Shown piece by piece: positions 24,718-37,959 of a DNA stretch of 64,000 nt; position 1 is the first letter of the stretch; every line of letters starts with the position of its first letter. The position numbers and the translations under genes were made by a program. Source of the stretch: Nissolia schottii (Eukaryota > Streptophyta > Magnoliopsida > Fabales > Fabaceae); contig QANU01029220.1 of assembly GCA_003254905.1 (NCBI GenBank), positions 1,217,749 to 1,281,748 of the forward strand, in the 5' to 3' direction. Below the pieces are notes generated by a model that was not told the origin of the DNA, searched no databases, and saw only the letters and a program-made list of their open reading frames with translations.

Positions 24718-25312
24718 NNNNNNNNNNNNNNNNNNNNNNNNNNNNNNNNNNNNNNNNNNNNNNNNNNNNNNNNNNNNNNNNNNNNNNNNNNNNNNNNNNN
24801 NNNNNNNNNNNNNNNNNNNNNNNNNNNNNNNNNNNNNNNNNNNNNNNNNNNNNNNNNNNNNNNNNNNNNNNNNNNNNNNNNNNNNNNNNNNNNNNNNNNN
24901 NNNNNNNNNNNNNNNNNNNNNNNNNNNNNNNNNNNNNNNNNNNNNNNNNNNNNNNNNNNNNNNNNNNNNNNNNNNNNNNNNNNNNNNNNNNNNNNNNNNN
25001 NNNNNNNNNNNNNNNNNNNNNNNNNNNNNNNNNNNNNNNNNNNNNNNNNNNNNNNNNNNNNNNNNNNNNNNNNNNNNNNNNNNNNNNNNNNNNNNNNNNN
25101 NNNNNNNNNNNNNNNNNNNNNNNNNNNNNNNNNNNNNNNNNNNNNNNNNNNNNNNNNNNNNNNNNNNNNNNNNNNNNNNNNNNNNNNNNNNNNNNNNNNN
25201 NNNNNNNNNNNNNNNNNNNNNNNNNNNNNNNNNNNNNNNNNNNNNNNNNNNNNNNNNNNNNNNNNNNNNNNNNNNNNNNNNNNNNNNNNNNNNNNNNNNN
25301 NNNNNNNNNNNN
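24718..25312. other. Assembly gap (595 N)
   Basis: Unbroken run of N. Any reading frame drawn across it is meaningless. The true length may differ from the number of N. Confidence 1.
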
Positions 25313-27430
25313 ATTGCAGTAGACATGTGTCGCGATGGACATTGGGGTGGCATTGGAAGTAACTGAACCAATCCCTTATGGCGGGGATGCAAAAGCCGCT
25401 CGATTTGGTGGTGGTCGGCGAGCTCTTGTCTTTAGTGACAAGAGCTACCTACCATGACAAAGTCTCTCACGCACGGTGAAGGCAGCAGCGAGCGACAAGG
25501 GTGGCAAAGACGCGAATGAAGGAATCAGAAGGAAGAAGATGAAGAAGCCTGGGATATGACATTCGTTGGCACCCATTCTGGACGGATTTAGGGGGTTCCT
25601 CCACTTGCAGTGGCAGCAACAGAAGGCAGAGGAGGAAGGAAAGGAAGCACAAGGTTTCCTGTCTTAATGGCAGGGGTTGATGCAAAAAAATTTTGTGACT
25701 TTTTCACGTTTTATTTTTATATCTTGTCATCACAAAATAAAAAATATATAGATATAATAAATTATATATTATATATTATGATCAAAATAAAATACAAGTT
25801 TGACTTAAAGACTCAATTTATATATCTACGTTTTTATGTTTATGTATTTGTGTTTTGTACTAGCAATCAAACGCAATCTTAAGTTACAAGAATTTATTGG
25901 TGATGATTTTTTGTCATTGTAGTGCCATCATATAGGAATATAATGAGTTTGAGTCTCACCTAAGTTAAGGATCAAAATGGTCACTAAATCTTAATCATAG
26001 ATAAAACAATGAATGGTTCAGATTATGTTTTAAAAAAAAATTATATAAATCTATATTTTAATAATATCACTTTTTTAATCCACCAATTTTGCCCCTATAA
26101 TTTTTTAATATTTCTAGTTTGCCATTTTTCAAAGTTTTCACATCTTTGAGAGTTGACTCGGACAATGGCACCAGCACCAACCTCTTTCTCAATCACATAA
26201 ATCCCCTTTCTCACACCCCCCTCAAAAATGGCATCCGACCCAAAAGTTTCGTTTAAATCCTTGATCTTGTTCGTTCCCTCCTCATAACCCAATTGCACAG
26301 CTATTGCACGAACCTTGATCCCAATATTGCTCTGTTATTTATCTCTGTTATTGAAGAATAGGAATGGGATGCCATAAACCCAATTCTCCCTAAAACCAAC
26401 TCTAGGGTTTCCACTTTCCAACAACAATAAATTGGGAAACGAGACTTAGATGTAGTGCATCCACAACCATAGTCATTAGTCGGTGATTGCAGAAATTGTA
26501 GGCAAGACAAGTTTCCCTTTTTGCTTCGGTTAGAAGAAACAAATGACTAGGGTTGATGACAGTGGCTCCAGGGGAAAATGTGGAGGTCGGTGATGGTGAC
26601 GTCGAGGACAGTGGTCGGAAGACAGTGGAAGGTAGCTGGAGCAACATTGGAGAAGATAGGGACTAAGATGTAATTCAACATTTTTAAATTAGTATAATAC
26701 TGCTTGGATCAAAATTGTCACCAACTGAACTTGGTTTAGGTCACAAGGCTCCAAAATTTGTAACATTGTTTAATTTTGTAATGAATAGTATATTTTTATT
26801 GGAATGCGTATAAATGGAGCACAAGAGAGATAATGTGTCTTCAAATTATGTCATTTAATAAAGTTTATAACTAATGAGTTTGTAATTTCGTTCAATTAAG
26901 TTGTAACGAAAAAAGTGTATTTTATAAGAATGTCTGTGAATGGAGCAGAAGGGAGAATGTGACTTTAGTTACAAACTTATGATAATCAATTTGTAATAGA
27001 AAATAATAAAAGTTTGTAACTTTATTCAATCAAATTTTTAATTAAAAAAATGATAAAATAATTTTAGATTGATTTTTATATTTATGGTGAGTCCCATCCC
27101 ATGGTTAGCACTACCGAGGCACGTATATTGGTTTTCAAAAAAAAAAATAGTGCCAAGAATTTATCCTCGCTCAAAGTCGCAAGAGGGGTTGTTACTTGTC
27201 CTCTCGTCTCTATTCTATTTTTTTTTTCTTCACTTTTGCGTATGTTTCTAAGGGGGGATGCTACCCTATTTTCTTTTATACCGTCCCACCGTTTTTTTTT
27301 TTTTTTCTTTTTTCATTGTTTAGGATCTTTCAGTTAATAAGTGGCTTTGATCTTAAATCTAGCGTACAATTATCCCCTTTACAATGTTTTTGTTTTTTAT
27401 TTGTTGTGTTTGTTTCATTTTGAAATGTTT
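25313..27430. other. Intergenic, possible decayed repeat sequence
   Basis: Two patches are less AT-rich than their surroundings: 25313-25690 and 26100-26660. Both show open minus-strand stretches (e.g. 26095-26298, 67 codons; 26402-26647) but in different frames, with no recognisable motif. They could be fragments of transposon genes or captured gene pieces. I cannot assign a function. 27220-27310 is T-rich simple sequence. Confidence 0.4.
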
Positions 27431-27435
27431 ATTTA

Positions 27436-27623
27436 GAGTGCGTTCACAAGTTTAGAGGGAAAAGGAATGAGCAACATCAAGGGAGTTCAAGGGGGAAGAA
27501 AAGGCTAGGAAATAATGTATTCTCCTCTAAAAACTTAAAACTTGTGAACAATGTATAACCCTCTTAAGCCTTCTACTCCTCTCTCCTCTCCTCTCCTCTA
27601 AAACTCAATTTGTGAACACACCC
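27436..27623. mobile_element. PIF/Harbinger-type (Tourist) MITE
   Basis: Terminal inverted repeats GAGTGCGTTCACAA (left) and GGGTGTGTTCACAA (right, reverse-complemented), length 188 bases. TTA is present on both sides (27433-27435 and 27624-27626), the target duplication expected for this superfamily. There is no coding capacity. Confidence 0.8.
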
Positions 27624-27629
27624 TTAATA

Positions 27630-30400
27630 GAGAATTTTAAAAATAACAAATATATTTAGATTTATTATGAAAACAGGCGTAATGCATTATTTAAACTACA
27701 ACACATGTTATGTTAATTTCTGACATAAAAAATGTTTAAACATTGATAATCTTTAAATAAAGAGCAAAATTATAAATCTTTCGTTAATTCAAGATGCAGA
27801 ATGTATTGATATCTTATTAACATTTAATTCGTTATATCATTTTTAGTTCGTAAGCACCATTTTGGTTCTCTATGAATGAATTTGTTTTATTTCTCGTTAA
27901 AAAAAAATACTTGGTAATCATTGGGTTAGTTGGGACAAATATCCTATGTCGGTAGTTCAGTTGACAAGAAGGAAAATTAAACCACTCAAGAAGAGGGATA
28001 ACAATTTGTTCCTAACTTGGCTATTTTTTTTACTTATTTGTTATTCACATTGGTATTTCTAAACAGCTAAAATTGTCAATGATCATTTATATATATAAAA
28101 TAGACTTAAACCCGTATGATGTACGAGTAAAAAAATTACACATTGCCTTAATAATGTAATTGAGTCTAAGAAATTAATGTGAAAATATTATATAATGATA
28201 ATTAATAGGTTATTGATAACATGAGTCTCAATATTTTCATTGTTAAATTTTTTACTAATTTCCTTTTAAAAATTTCTTATTTCTTTTCTTAATATTACTT
28301 TGAAATTCTATTTTCTTTTTAAATTTAATAAAATGAAAGTTACAGTTTCCTATTAATTTTCAAACTTTTTATAAGTTTATGATACTAAATGAGATTATGA
28401 CGTGTTATATCTTTTCATATGCTAATTTTGGGTAGATTACATATCAAGCTTTTAAAGAAAATGTAAATAAAATAAAAAGCTAAGAAAAAAAATTGAAGTT
28501 ATGTTCATTTAAGGCATTATAATTATACATAGCTAAGTATTATTTAAAATTTTGAAACAACATACTATGACTCTTTCAAGAATTGCATGCCTAGTGTTGT
28601 TGCTAAGATAGTTAACAATGGCGAGCTGCTTCTTATATCCCTTGACAAAACTTCTTGCCCATGTTTTCATCTCCAAAATCAAATACATTTTTGCAAAATT
28701 TATATGTAACTATTAAACTTGTCATCCACAACTTTGCTAGCACTATCAATGCTAACTATAAGCATAAAATCATACTATGTCTTACCATTGACATCAAATT
28801 CACACTCTTTATAATTAAGCTTTGGTGATTGCTTTCTTATATTGATGAGAGAGGATATAACAAAGTAAGAGGAAAAGAGAGAGGCTAGATAGAGAATATT
28901 GGGTGAAGAATTTAGACTCTTAAGATTAGCAGAACTAATATACAATATCCCTAAATTTATATATCTTTCCTTTTTCTATATTGTTTTTATGTTGTTGTAA
29001 GAGTTAATCTTCATTGTTCTAATAAAAAAAAATCAAATAAAAGAATACAACGTCTACGTAACTTTATAATAGGAAATTGCAAAAATTAAGGCTATATCAA
29101 ACACCAAATTTCAAAACAATTTAAAAACCATATTGAAAATCAGGTATTTATTGTTGCGACAAGTTTCCTTATCTACTCCCTTGATCAATTGAACCATAAT
29201 AGGTATAATGGGTATGCTTATGTAAATCCAATCAACTCCACAAAGTCAACCTTGATTTGGTGACCTTATCAAAACACATTCATTTGTGTTTAGGTAATTT
29301 TACATCCATCTTGATAAATGTAGATTGGAACTACCCCTCAATTGCAGTACAAAATGGCACCTTGAATCTCATCATGTTGCTGCAATAACAAATCATCGTG
29401 CCACTTCGAAAATAGTAGCCCAAGTGAAGCAACTGCCACCACTAAAGACGTCAATTGACTTTGTAAATAGTTGTAAGCAAGAATGGTATCTAGTTCTTTA
29501 TTCGGTGGCTGGAGGGATCGACTCTAAAAAAGTCGTTGAGCGACTAAATGACTTGTTGTCAAGAAGGTAGTAGTGTCATTATCGAGGTGGTGACAAAGAT
29601 AACAGGGAGGTCGTTGTGAATGACTTAAATCACAAAGATTGAGGTAAGGTGAGATGAAAATAGAAATTTTTAAGGGTTCAAAACATTGTTTAAGACATTT
29701 GGGATATGTAGATTTAGGGTTTGAAGTAGTTGAGTGGGATGTAACTTTTGAAGAAAATGGTTGGAATTGATACTTTGAAAGAAAATGGTGATTATTTTAT
29801 TACAACAATTAACTTAAAGCTTAAGATAATTATGATTTAAAAGATAACAAGTATGAGGATAAAAAAGAATGTGCGAAGTGCATGTGATTGTCATACTAAG
29901 AATAGAGTTACAACTAAAAGAAGAAGGGAAAGTGAGTGTTATAACTAAAGATTTACAACTTGGATAAAAAGTTGATGGAACGCTATGATATAGTTGGGTA
30001 TGAGAAATTATATATTATAATTGATAATAGATAGGAGTGCAACGTCCATTGGATAACTATTTTTTTTTGTAAGGAAAGAATGAAAAGGTAAAAAGAAGTT
30101 GCTAGCTCAATGGTTGGCAATATGAGATGTGAGGCATATAACTCAGCTATGGAAGAGTGAATCATGCATAAATAATAAAAACGGGAAGAGAATACCATTT
30201 CATTTCGACTCAATCTGTGAGTTCACATAGCAACGCATTATTGCGCGCCTCATGGCCATTGTAACGTGCGTATTAGGAGAAACAAAACACTCCCCAACTT
30301 TTTTTTTACGTGGAGAAACAAAACACTCGAACTTATCCCCACAGAAAAAATGACAAGCACTGAAGCTTAAGCAAAATATATTTCAGATAAGAATGTTTAC
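27630..30400. other. Intergenic, AT-rich, downstream of MMT
   Basis: About 2.8 kb without a supportable gene. A plus-strand open stretch at 29325-29570 (81 codons) has more balanced composition but matches no family I recognise. The end near 30360-30414 should be the MMT 3'UTR. Confidence 0.45.
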
Positions 30401-30414
30401 TAATGGCAGATGAT

Positions 30415-33400
30415 CTAATTCAGTGCCACTTCTTTGAATTTTTTAATGCAATCCAATGCTTTGTTGAAATCACTCTCTTCCAATGCTATGTTGAAGCGAC
30501 AGTATCCAGGAATTCCGGTCCAAGAGCCACTTTTGATGCATAATCCAGTGGCTTTGAAAACGGCATCCCTAATATTAGAGTCGTCGAGCGTGATCTCTGT
30601 AGTGGCATCATCTCCTTGGCTACCTTCTTCGCCTTCTGCTGCTGAAATCTTCAGCTTAACAGTCTTGTTGAGATAGGCAGAGGGCTTGGCCACAACAGAG
30701 ACACCAGCACAAGATTCAAGCACTTCCCACCCACTTTTCTCAAGTGCCTAAGATGACAATAGCCAAAGAAAGAATTGTTAAGTGTTCGTTAAAAGAGGGT
30801 CCAGTGCACGAAGCTCCCACCAGAAATTGTTGTAGGATTTGAACTTGTGACTTCCAGGTTAAAGGCAACAACCTTATTGTTGCACCAAGCCTCACCTCAA
30901 TTGTTAAGCATTCATTCTCTTTTTTTCTTAAAAATAATAATAGCAAGAATTAAAGTCACAAAAACAAACCAATTAAAATATAATTCAAACATAAATCTTG
31001 AGAGATCAGAAATTACCTCTTTCAAGGACTTGGACCTAGTTTTCAATATTCTAGAATGTTCAACAATAGCATCTGATAGGTTTGATGGTTTCTTCTCTCT
31101 GAGCTCCAGCAACTTCTTTATAGCATATCTTACAGTACTATGAGGCCTGCTTAAACCTGGATAACTATAAAACGTGTCAACCAAAAATGGATTGTTTAGA
31201 ATCAGAAACCCAAATCTGAGAACGCCACTGAGCATCGTCAATGACAATCCTCCAAGAAGAGACACACAAAACGATGGTTTGCATGAAGAATTCAACTTAG
31301 ATAAACACCCTTCCAAATCCCAGCCACCCCATCCATCATAGTCAAATTCCAGACCGGAGGATGAAGTATCGATTATAACTCTTGCACCAAATCTAGCACA
31401 AGTGCTTAAAATCTCTTCTATCTCTTGGTTGCTATAAACTAAGCCAGTTGGATCGACTGTAGGACCAGAAATATATACCCATGGATTTTTCACAGTCCCA
31501 AGGGTTCCAGCGAGTGCCTTCTCTGTGAACTTGAAACCTACGTTGACATCCGTAGGGACTATCACTGTATCAGCTTTCAAAAATCTGGTAGAGGAAACAT
31601 AGTTCCCATTCGATCCAGCTGGAAAACATAGGGTGCCACCTTCTTTGATGCAGCAGAGGACCAGCTTATTGAAAAGAGCCTTTGAATTGTCAGCATATAT
31701 ACATTCGGCACTTTCTGCTGGAAAACCATAGCTTCTCTTGATAAACTCTTTAATGCTGGTGGTAACATCAGTTTCAGACTCAGACATGTTTTGCCTAGCA
31801 AAACTTTCAAAAACAGCAGCCTTGACAGGAGATGGAACAGGTAAGAAGATTTGATCAACATCCATGTGGATCACAGACCCATTCTCTACCCCATCAATAG
31901 ATAGCTCAGCATTGTTAAGCACTGACATGGCTGATGTAGAATATCCTATCATATCCATTGATTTGACACTGTTGCCGTTTCTCTGAAGGACAGGAGTTAA
32001 AATTGAAAGTGATGAGAAAACTTGCTCAGCAGATATAACATATGGAATAACTTGCTGCTTCTCATGGCACACACCCCCATATAGGCAACAATAAGGAACT
32101 TAGAATAATAATGGCCACCAGAATACAAAGAACTATAAAATTTTAGAGAGATATTCTTCCTTGAGTTGTCAATCTTATACATTGCCCAGGCCCAAGTGTG
32201 ATTATAAGTGTTTACGAGGCACATAGCTTGGTGGCCAAGTCAAACATCAGTTACAAAAATGGGCCATTAGCCATGCATCAAACTATCATGTATGCTGCAG
32301 AAAATGTTATAGCAAATATCCCAGCAATCTCTAATGCTTTAGACATACTAGCGAGTGTGTTATGTATTCTGGATTATCCATTCGTCCTACTTAATCATAG
32401 ATCAGCCGAAACAAGAGTCGGCCATTGCTATTCTATTAGAAAAATTCTGACGCTAACGTCACAATGCAATTGGTGAAAAACATCCAGCTAACTAGTTCAA
32501 TGAGAGACAGACCAATCCACCTTTAACAAATTGAGGGGACATCCCCCCCACCAAAATTTGGAAATTTTTAATGACCTTAAGATTGACCCCATATTAAGAT
32601 AAAAAAGTAATCAATTGAAGAAAGTCAACTATTTTTTATTCATCACATACCTGCTACCTCACTTATTCTAACTACAAATAGACAAAATAGCAAGTTACAG
32701 CTCAATCCACTTTCATTTCTCTTATTCTCTCATGATATATGTTCCTAAATAAAGTTTTTCACACATTCTTTCTACAATTTTCTTTATGGTCCAAATATAT
32801 TTGAAGCCGCAAATGAAAGAACTGATCTATATCAGGAACAAATTTTGCAAAATAAAGTCAACTAACCTACAAGGAATTTAAACGTATAGGCAAGGAAAGG
32901 AGTGACAAACCTGGGCTGGTGCACGTCGGCCAGCAAGCTGAAATGCAATAAGCTCATGGAAAATACAACCATAATAGTATTGACTAATCAATGCAGTATT
33001 GCCTTCTAGTAATTCCACAGTTTTGGACAGTGCATTAAAGAGGGATTCTTCTTCTGAAATGACAAAAGCTACTTCTAAATCTGGATAAACCTGGAAAACA
33101 TGTCAGTGCAATCAATAAGAAATTGTGAAAATCAAACCGAAACAGAAAACCACTATACAGAATAACTGAATAAGTAAACCAAGAAGTTAGCATGATTCAT
33201 AAAATATTACCTTGTTCTTTACCAATCCACATATGATTGCTGCATGAGATGGCAGAGGAGTTACTGAAAGATACTTAAGGACCCCATTTGATCCCGGAAG
33301 GCTGGATAACTCAAAGTGATCTGATATGTCCAAGAACAGACGACATCCAATCTCTTCTGTTGCATCTAAAAGGTGCACAAAAGCTGAACTTGTAACAGCT

Positions 33401-36400
33401 TCAAATTGAGAAATCCCAGTCACCACCACTTGAGGCTTCAACTTCTTTATTAGTTCTATCAATAAGTCTGATTGCCGAGGGGCTTCAATTACAGTAATTG
33501 TATCATCTAAAGAGTCAGTAGTTCCTGTGCTCTACACAAAAGATAGAAATTGTTATAGTAGGTGCAACAATCAAACGGCATAGTTATCAAAACAGTAAGA
33601 GAGAAAATCATTCCATCATTTCCATGTAAGGGAATCCAAAGTTTCAGAACAAGATATGGCAATGGTAAAATTGATTGAAGTCACAGGATATAGCATCAAA
33701 TTGAATCTGTATGAGGATACGTGGGCCACATTGTCCACGCAAGTATTTTCCAGTAGAAACTAGCCAAACCGTTTTCCAGTAGAAACTAGCCAAACCGTTT
33801 CCCCTCAAAAGAGGTTATTTACAACAAAAATCATAGCAAGGACAAACATGCATGCAGTTGCATTTGTTTCTTATAAGTGCTGCTCATCAAAAGAACTTCT
33901 TTCCAATCAGATTCTTGAGTCTTCAAAAAAAATTCATAGCAAGGACAAACATGCACAGAGTTGCATTTCTTATATTATTAATCAAATTCTAAGAGTTGCA
34001 GAAATAATAGTTGCAAATAGAATACGCCATTTGGAAAAGCACGAAAAACAAAATAGAGCAAGGCATAACTATTCCATACCTCAAGTGCCAAAGATGTTAG
34101 CCATTGTCTAGGTAGGTGTCGAGTGAGATGTTCATCAACAACTGCAAGACGAGGTGAGAACAAGCGAAGAGCATTCTCAATTGCAGCAGTCCTTGAAGGA
34201 AAAACGACAACATTCTTGCACAAGATTTCAACAGATGAGTCAATATTTATGCATGAATTTAACTAGGACTTAAAGGATAACTCTCCCTACTCACATCTAC
34301 TACCCTGATCATGCATGGAATTTTGCTTAGCTGCAATAAAGAACAGTATTTGCGTGATGGCATACCAACGGCAGATATTCATGGTAGTGCTAACAACAAC
34401 AGCAGCAACAACAAAAAAATACACCTTGTCGCACTAGATTGGGCCAATTACATGGGTCATACAACTCCATAGTATTCTATCATAGGTCATATTCACATTT
34501 AAACCATTGATAGCTAGGTCCATTCAAATATTCACAGTAGTGCTTACAAAAATTAATCATATATAAATATATTTATCATATATATATATGAAATGTCACG
34601 TTATGCATCTATGTAATTAATAGCACCTTTTTCTTCTTACATTGAGAGTGAGTGGAATATGGTGATAAGTCTTCAAAAATCCTGCAATGAGATTGCGAAA
34701 GCGTTTGCTTCCAGCCGGTGGCTCATATGGAAAATAAGAACTATTTTTTAGAGTGCTTGCAAGATATGCTAGGAAGGGAATCTTCTCATCAGCAACAGAA
34801 TCTTCCTCAAAGGACAAATCCAGGGAACTGCTGATCTCTTGAAATCCATTTTTAAGAAACTCAAAAACAACCTTGACCTGTCAATATACAAACGACATTG
34901 TGCTTAAAATTTCCTTCAAGGCAATAGATATTCTCTTTATGAAATAACAAGCTTTAGAGAAGTACCCACCTGGCTAGGTTGACGAAGTTGACAGCTGTAA
35001 ACTGATAAAGCGTGGGAAATGCTGCCACCAACCTTTCCATAGGCCCACGCTGTCCGCGCACAAATAGGCTGATCTCCAGAAAGTCCCATAAAGAACTCAA
35101 AACGATGGGGGCTGTTCTTCTCAATCTCAACCAAGGCTGCAATATCTGTGTCACCAGCCTGTACCAATAAATCTCAATTAGATTACTCTTGCACAGGAGA
35201 AATGATATCTAGTCAAACATATGTTTACTAGCCTGAATAATTTTGGTTTGCCAAAGCTTTGTAATGCGAAAACCCCGACGTTCAAACAATCGTTTGCAAA
35301 CAGCTTGACCTGGACGGCCTCCCATATTAAAGATCATAATTCCGTTTGGTTTGATCACTGCTATCCCCTCTTCAACTGCCCTAGCAATTAAACCTAAGCC
35401 AAACTGATCCTCCACAAAACCCTAGCCACAACATAAACACAATAAAGGTGAGAATGCCGCATTTGTGTCATAAATAGGCAGCCAAATACATCAATAAAAA
35501 AAATAATGCGAAATCATCTCCATCACTGGGTGAATCAGGGAAAATTTGTGCAGGTAAAAGTGATATCTTAATAGCAAGATCATTCTTGTGGCTTGGAGCA
35601 TATAGGAGTCATTTAATAAGAATGAAGTAATAATTCAGCCATGACCACACCGAAAGCCAAAAAGTTGCTCTGAGGAAAAATATGATTACATAACTAAGAA
35701 GGCGCAAACTTTAAGAAAGATGGTGCAAACAAAAAATTTCATGTTTCATTTCTTTTATCATCTTTTTTGGGATTGATAAGGTTCAAATTTAGGCTCTTAG
35801 AATGCAGGACATAAATGTAAGTTCTGCATAAATTGTCGATGACCATCGTAATAAAATCAAGATCTTATTTTACCTGAAGTGCGCAATAATTACTCAATGA
35901 ATGAAGGAATTCCTCACTTGCATTTTCTGTTATCATCTTAGACATTGCATCTGGATTTGGATTAAGAATCTGCGGGGAACCAACAGCGAGAATAATTTAT
36001 ATTTAGTCAAATGCCAAAAAAACATTACAGGACAAACCAAATTAATCAAGACTAATGACTGCTAAAGGAGCTTTAATGCATTTGCTTCTGTGAAGCAAGA
36101 AATGTAGCATGGAGAATCCAGCCATCAAAATCTTTATGATCCAAAGTTTGTAACAAATCCAGTTTAGAAAGCTGCCGGTAAAAGCTACCAGTACCAACAA
36201 CAACTGTTTGTTTTTTGGAACATTTATTAACAAACTTTAACTGCTTCTAGAAACACAGCAAAATAATCAGACAAACAGGCCAGAAAGTAGAAGCATGTGA
36301 CATTATGAATTAAAACACCAAAGTTTCAAGAAGCAGCAGGTTCATCCTAAGAACTGAGAACATGAACAATAACAAGAAAGACATATTGCCATCTAATGTC

Positions 36401-37825
36401 CAAATTCAATTAGTCTATATTTAATACTTGAATTTGACAAAACTCAAGAAGAGAATCTAAATATCTAACACCATACGTCAAGCATTTAACAATGTAATTT
36501 CAAATAAATAATTGACCACTTAGTACATATATAAAAGGCATCATGTTAAAAGGAGAGGTAAAATCTGGCAGGTAAGTTGGTATCCCCAAGTTACCAGGCT
36601 TTCAAAGAGGCATCTCAATGAAACTTGCACTAGGCATAATAATAACTATACTACATCAGGTTCAAGTATAATAACCTACATGGTGCTTGGGGTATATGTG
36701 ATGGTTGTGGAATTACCTGAGGTATGCATCCAACAATTCTTTCAAGTTGAATTTCATTATCTCTGCAGTAGGATAGAAGATCAGATTCATAGAACTCTAC
36801 CCTGTCGAGCAAAGTTTTATTCTCCTCATCATAGACAGGGTTCCCTTTATCATCTAATGCATTTAAGTATAAGTTTATCCAGGAAATCTTTATCGCTCTA
36901 GGATTGATATCAAGGCCATAGACCTGCAATAAATTACTTGTGTCATGGCTCCAAGCTAGCAATGGCTAACGGCGGAGAGAAAAAAGTGGCATAGAGTGGC
37001 GAAAGGAAACCTTGGAAGGCAACCATTTCTCAGCTATGGCAATGGATATCCACCCATTACCACAGCCTAGCTCTGCAACAGTCCTGTCCTTGAAAATGGA
37101 GTCTGGATGTCTATTGATCCCTTCATAAAATGTAAAGGACCAGTCCTCTGGGAGAAAGATGCTAGGAATGACCATCATAGTCAATTTGTTTCTCCCTTGT
37201 CCTGCAATTTTAGCACATTTTAGGGACACAAGTACTACAAGTTTTAGACACAAAGTCAATTTGTTTCTCCCTTGCCCTTTCTCACTCCTCCAGAATTGAT
37301 TGTCATTGGAATTTATGGAAAGGAACAGTAAGGGAAAAACAAAGCAACACGAATCAACAAATAATTTTGTCTTTTACCCAATTTATTTTGCTTTTTTTAC
37401 TTTTGGAAGTCTTGAGGGCCATGCTTCTGTGTACCATGAAATTCAGTCTTGTGTGTCATTATATCATAGGGTAACATCCAAATTCACGAGTGAGCGAGTC
37501 AAAATGAAACCCAACCCAATCCAATCGAATCCAATACAAAAAAAGACGTTGCCACTTTTTGGGAGGATGAGGACAAAAATACAAAAGGCGTACCTTCGTT
37601 TTGGTCCAAGAGAACGTCTTCGATCCGAAAATGGTAGGTTCCGAAACAGTGATCGCACGTTTCCTTCGTGGGGAAACGATTCTGGAGGTCGGAAAGGAAG
37701 ATCCGAGCCTGGGAACGGGTATTCGGATCTTCGAGGCGCTCCAGCACCGAACGCAGGGCGGCGTAGGCAGCGTCGCCGGACTGCTTGCACTTCTCCAGGA
37801 ACTCCTCCACTGTCGCCATTGCCAT
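30415..37825 (-). CDS. MMT: Methionine S-methyltransferase
   Basis: Cytosolic enzyme that transfers a methyl group from S-adenosylmethionine to methionine, giving S-methylmethionine, the plant's mobile sulfur form. Twelve exons join in frame: 37825-37594, 37201-37011, 36923-36717, 35969-35874, 35421-35233, 35158-34970, 34877-34641, 34214-34080, 33531-33211, 33090-32911, 31982-31017, 30747-30415. The product is 1,091 residues, the usual size. The N-terminal methyltransferase shows motif I ELGCGNGW (about 121-128) and GLDINPRA (144-151). The C-terminal half resembles class I aminotransferases: VDPTGLVYS (about 835-843) and IIDTSSSG (862-869), but the expected PLP-lysine motif reads SLLGGLS (900-906), without Lys. 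ATG codons at 37825 (MAMATVEEF) and 37819 are both possible; I take the first. Intron 5 is GC-AG; the others are GT-AG. All frames are intact. Confidence 0.96.
30790..30905 (-). mobile_element. tRNA-derived SINE-like element in MMT intron 11
   Basis: On the minus strand the element reads AGGTTGTTGCCTTTAACCT, then AGTCACAAGTTCAAATCCT (box-B-like GTTCAAATCC), then GGGAGCTTCGTGCACTGGACC. This is the same order of motifs as the plus-strand copy at 17741-17897. It lies between the last two MMT exons, in the sense orientation. Confidence 0.55.
33746..33797. repeat. Two 26-base tandem units in an MMT intron
   Basis: TTTTCCAGTAGAAACTAGCC followed by AAACCG, repeated twice without change (33746-33771 and 33772-33797). 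Just to the right, a diverged 45-base unit around CATAGCAAGGACAAACATGC occurs twice about 100 bases apart (about 33831 and 33936). Recent replication slippage in intron 8. Confidence 0.85.
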
Positions 37826-37929
37826 TCTTCTCACACTTTGCGATGATAGCTCTCAGCTTCAGGCGCTGACTCTCTCTCTCAAACAAGCACCTCCTCCTGC
37901 TTCGGCCCTTTCTTTCTGGCCATACTCCA

Positions 37930-37943
37930 TTTATATAAATATA
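37930..37943 (-). promoter_or_regulatory. MMT: TATA box of MMT
   Basis: The minus strand reads TATTTATATAAA about 105 bases before the first ATG. It is followed by a GA-repeat leader (GAGAGAGAG near 37870). Spacing suggests a transcription start near 37900-37910. Confidence 0.6.
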
Positions 37944-37959
37944 GCACTTTTTTTTAAAA

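Noticed and set aside
24662-25392. Three long ORFs across the N run
   Set aside because: They are made almost wholly of unknown bases.
30912-31016. Extension of the large MMT exon past 31017 in the open frame
   Set aside because: A GT donor follows GAG at 31017 and the next exon continues the family sequence (ALEKSGWEV); the extension is intron translation.
31983-32072. Extension of the large MMT exon upstream of 31982
   Set aside because: A CAG acceptor at 31985-31983 joins the previous exon in frame (RAPAQ-RNGNS); the upstream codons do not fit the family.
37300-37869. 189-codon plus-strand ORF antisense to MMT exon 1
   Set aside because: It is the mirror of the MMT first exon and leader; the minus strand encodes the known MMT N-terminus with correct splice sites.
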